This document shows, piece after piece, positions 6,935 through 7,721 of a stretch of DNA of 7,721 bases. The notes beneath the pieces were generated by a model, which saw nothing but the letters and a program-made list of their open reading frames with translations, was not told where the DNA came from and ran no database searches. The DNA is from Spirochaetaceae bacterium (lineage in GTDB: Bacteria; Spirochaetota; Spirochaetia; Treponematales; Breznakiellaceae): positions 1-7,721 of the forward strand of contig JAISDG010000130.1 of the NCBI GenBank assembly GCA_031265015.1, in the 5' to 3' direction. The first letter of the stretch is position 1; each line of letters begins with the position of its first letter. The translations under genes were made by a program, and so were the position numbers.

Positions 6935-6963
6935 AATATCGTAAAAACCGGCGTAAAAGGCAA
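6935..6963 (-). promoter_or_regulatory. Candidate lon promoter with embedded CGTAAAA direct repeat
   Basis: On the minus strand, TTGCCT (6958-6963) and GATATT (6935-6940) are separated by 17 bp, each a 4/6 match to sigma-70 boxes. This would place transcription about 40 nt before the lon ATG. Inside the spacer, TTTTACG occurs twice on the minus strand (plus-strand CGTAAAA at 6940-6946 and 6952-6958, 12 bp apart), which could be an operator. The box matches are modest, so the exact promoter is uncertain; a TATAAA closer to the gene (6911-6916) lacks a partner -35. Confidence 0.3.
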
Positions 6964-7020
6964 GAATTTTACCTAATGAAGGGGAAAAAAAGGGGATCCC
7001 GGCCGGAAAAAGGCGGAGCC

Positions 7021-7070
7021 CCGTTTGCCGTTCCCGGGGCGTCCCTTTTAGCGGGAAGGCGGGTAAACGG
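7021..7070 (+). other. Imperfect 50-nt stem-loop in the lon/adaptor intergenic region
   Basis: CCGTTT (7021-7026) pairs with AAACGG (7065-7070). Inside it, GCC (7027-7029) pairs with GGC (7058-7060), and TTCCC (7031-7035) with GGGAA (7053-7057). That gives about 14 pairs with one single-base bulge and one GGGT bulge, closing a loop of about 17 nt. It can form in RNA from either strand. I do not recognise it as a known riboswitch or small RNA. A terminator-like hairpin follows 22 nt later on the plus strand. Confidence 0.4.
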
Positions 7071-7092
7071 ACACACCAGCGCCCCCTCGGGC

Positions 7093-7113
7093 ACCGGCAT
7101 CCCGCCGGTTTTT
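7093..7113 (+). terminator. Rho-independent-terminator-like hairpin upstream of the efflux adaptor
   Basis: ACCGGC (7093-7098), loop ATCCC, GCCGGT (7104-7109) form a perfect GC-rich 6-bp stem, followed by an uninterrupted TTTTT ending at 7113. It faces the plus strand only; the complement has no T-tract. No plus-strand gene lies upstream within the gap, so it could end an unannotated small RNA, act as an attenuator in a long adaptor leader, or block antisense read-through. Upstream on the plus strand, no convincing promoter was found. Confidence 0.5.
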
Positions 7114-7126
7114 AGAACAAGATCAG

Positions 7127-7178
7127 TTTACCAAATGTTTACCTTCCCTTAAAACCTGATTTACCTTTTCGTTTTACC
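7127..7178 (+). repeat. Phased TTTACC direct repeats, candidate regulator-binding array
   Basis: TTTACC occurs exactly at 7127, 7138, 7160 and 7173. The first three lie on an 11-bp register, with a degenerate copy (TTAAAACC) at the vacant position 7149; the last is shifted by 2 bp. The 11-bp direct-repeat spacing puts each motif on the same face of the helix, which is typical of OmpR/PhoB-type winged-helix regulators. The array is 51-102 nt before the adaptor ATG, where an activator or repressor of the efflux operon would bind. The regulator itself is not in the window. Confidence 0.5.
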
Positions 7179-7185
7179 CTTGGAC

Positions 7186-7219
7186 TATACAGCGGCGGCG
7201 ATTCCGCCGCCTTATACAG
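7186..7219 (+). promoter_or_regulatory. GC hairpin flanked by TATACAG repeats in the adaptor leader
   Basis: GCGGCGG (7192-7198), loop CGATT, CCGCCGC (7204-7210) form a perfect 7-bp stem. Identical TATACAG heptamers abut it at 7186-7192 and 7213-7219, 27 bp apart. The first could serve as a weak -10 box for the adaptor gene, though no good -35 lies 16-18 bp upstream, which would fit activator dependence on the TTTACC array. The second leads into the ribosome binding site AGGGG (7218-7222). Confidence 0.4.
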
Positions 7220-7228
7220 GGGTAAAAG

Positions 7229-7721
7229 ATGAAAAAGAAAAAAGGTCTAAAAACGGCCGGAATAGTTCTTGGAATCATGATTGCCGCGGGGGCGCTCGTA
7301 TTCGGCCCGGGCCTGTCTGCCGCGGGGAACAAAACCGGGGAAGAAGCCGAAACCGGCGAATCCCCGGTTTTTTCGGTAAAAACGGAAAACGCCGAAAGAC
7401 GGACCCTGCGCGCCTTCCTTGAGGTAAACGGCGACATTGTAAGCGGACAGGAGGCGGATGTTTTTCCCGATGTCCCGGGAAAGTTAATCCGGGTCAACGC
7501 CGCCCTGGGTTCGCCGGTCCGCAGGGGCGACGTTATCGCCGAAGTGGATCCTTCCAGGCCGGGGGCAAGTTATATGAACAGCCCGGTCTACGCGCCCCTT
7601 TCCGGTACGGTGTCAAGGACGCCCCTTTCGGTGGGTTCAACGGTTGATACGGGTACAAGTATCGCCGCCATATCGGCAATTAACAATCTTGAAATCACCG
7701 CCCGCATACCGGAACGGGAAA
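7229..7721 (+). CDS. RND efflux periplasmic adaptor (membrane fusion protein), hairpin-less BesA-like, partial
   Basis: First 164 codons of a gene that continues past the right edge. Adaptors of this family link an inner-membrane RND pump to an outer-membrane TolC-type channel. Residues 1-32 are a basic start (MKKKK) followed by a hydrophobic segment ending LSA, read as a signal peptide or N-terminal anchor; there is no lipobox cysteine. Two lipoyl half-motifs follow: VPGKLIRVNAALGSPVRRGDVIAEVD (about 82-107, quoted as motif consensus region) and YAPLSGTVSRTPLSVGSTVD (about 121-140), then LEITARIPE, the usual beta-barrel entry. Only about 12 residues join the two halves, where most adaptors have a coiled-coil hairpin of 60 or more. 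That matches the published description of the Borrelia adaptor BesA. The ATG at 7229 has AGGGG 6 nt upstream. It is divergent from lon with a structured 339-nt gap between. Pump and channel genes would be expected beyond the edge. Confidence 0.85.
   Translation, partial: MKKKKGLKTAGIVLGIMIAAGALVFGPGLSAAGNKTGEEAETGESPVFSVKTENAERRTLRAFLEVNGDIVSGQEADVFPDVPGKLIRVNAALGSPVRRGDVIAEVDPSRPGASYMNSPVYAPLSGTVSRTPLSVGSTVDTGTSIAAISAINNLEITARIPERE

Noticed and set aside
5900..6976. 358-codon plus-strand open frame antisense to the lon N-terminal region
   Set aside because: Same reasoning: a complementary-strand shadow of lon with no domain or ribosome binding site.
6976..7152. 58-codon plus-strand open frame in the lon/adaptor gap
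   Set aside because: It has an ATG but no Shine-Dalgarno, reads straight through the terminator-like hairpin and into the TTTACC array, and its product is basic low-complexity sequence. Chance openness is more likely.
6890..7228. CIRCE-type heat-shock operator or SOS box upstream of lon
   Set aside because: No TTAGCACTC/GAGTGCTAA inverted repeat or LexA-like palindrome is present.

Overview
This window most likely comes from a GC-rich spirochaete, probably Treponema-like (Spirochaetota). That is inference from gene content, since no rRNA or other marker is present. Two clues carry most weight. The elongation factor G resembles the second spirochaete EF-G paralogue (as I recall Borrelia burgdorferi FusA-2, the spdEFG2 / mitochondrial EF-G2 type). 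The efflux adaptor at the right edge has its two lipoyl half-motifs joined with no coiled-coil hairpin, as described for the spirochaete adaptor BesA. Coding is dense, third positions are GC-rich, and long open frames antisense to the real genes are common, as expected at this base composition.

Layout, left to right. 1-1958 (minus) is an EF-G gene missing its C-terminal end at the window edge. 2003-3163 (plus, divergent from EF-G) is a protein with two nucleoside-diphosphate-kinase-like domains, the first apparently dead and the second with a near-complete active site. Between these genes lies a 30-bp inverted arrangement (ATTGTA-N18-TACAAT) that reads as a promoter in both directions, with each -10 only 6-8 nt from an ATG. 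3226-3308 (plus) is a tRNA-Leu(UAA). 3309-3436 holds two stem-loops and a good ribosome binding site. 3437-4291 (plus) is a complete TatD-family metal hydrolase. 4292-4411 is a short convergent gap with no convincing terminator. 4412-6889 (minus) is a complete Lon protease. 7229-7721 (plus) is the N-terminal part of an RND-pump periplasmic adaptor that runs off the window.

The 339-nt gap 6890-7228 between the divergent lon and adaptor genes contains no convincing gene but is rich in structure. It has a candidate lon promoter with a CGTAAAA direct repeat, an imperfect 50-nt stem-loop, a plus-strand hairpin with a T-tract that looks like an intrinsic terminator, a ladder of TTTACC motifs at about 11-bp spacing, and a 7-bp GC hairpin flanked by TATACAG repeats just before the adaptor ribosome binding site. 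This is the most regulation-dense part of the window.

The genes serve mostly housekeeping and quality-control roles: GTP-driven ribosome recycling or translocation, NTP balancing, a leucine tRNA, a nuclease/deacylase-type hydrolase, ATP-dependent proteolysis and drug/envelope efflux. I see no insertion sequence, CRISPR array, prophage or toxin-antitoxin pair. The unusual content is in gene architecture (tandem NDK, hairpin-less adaptor, Lon insertions) and in the two divergent intergenic regions.
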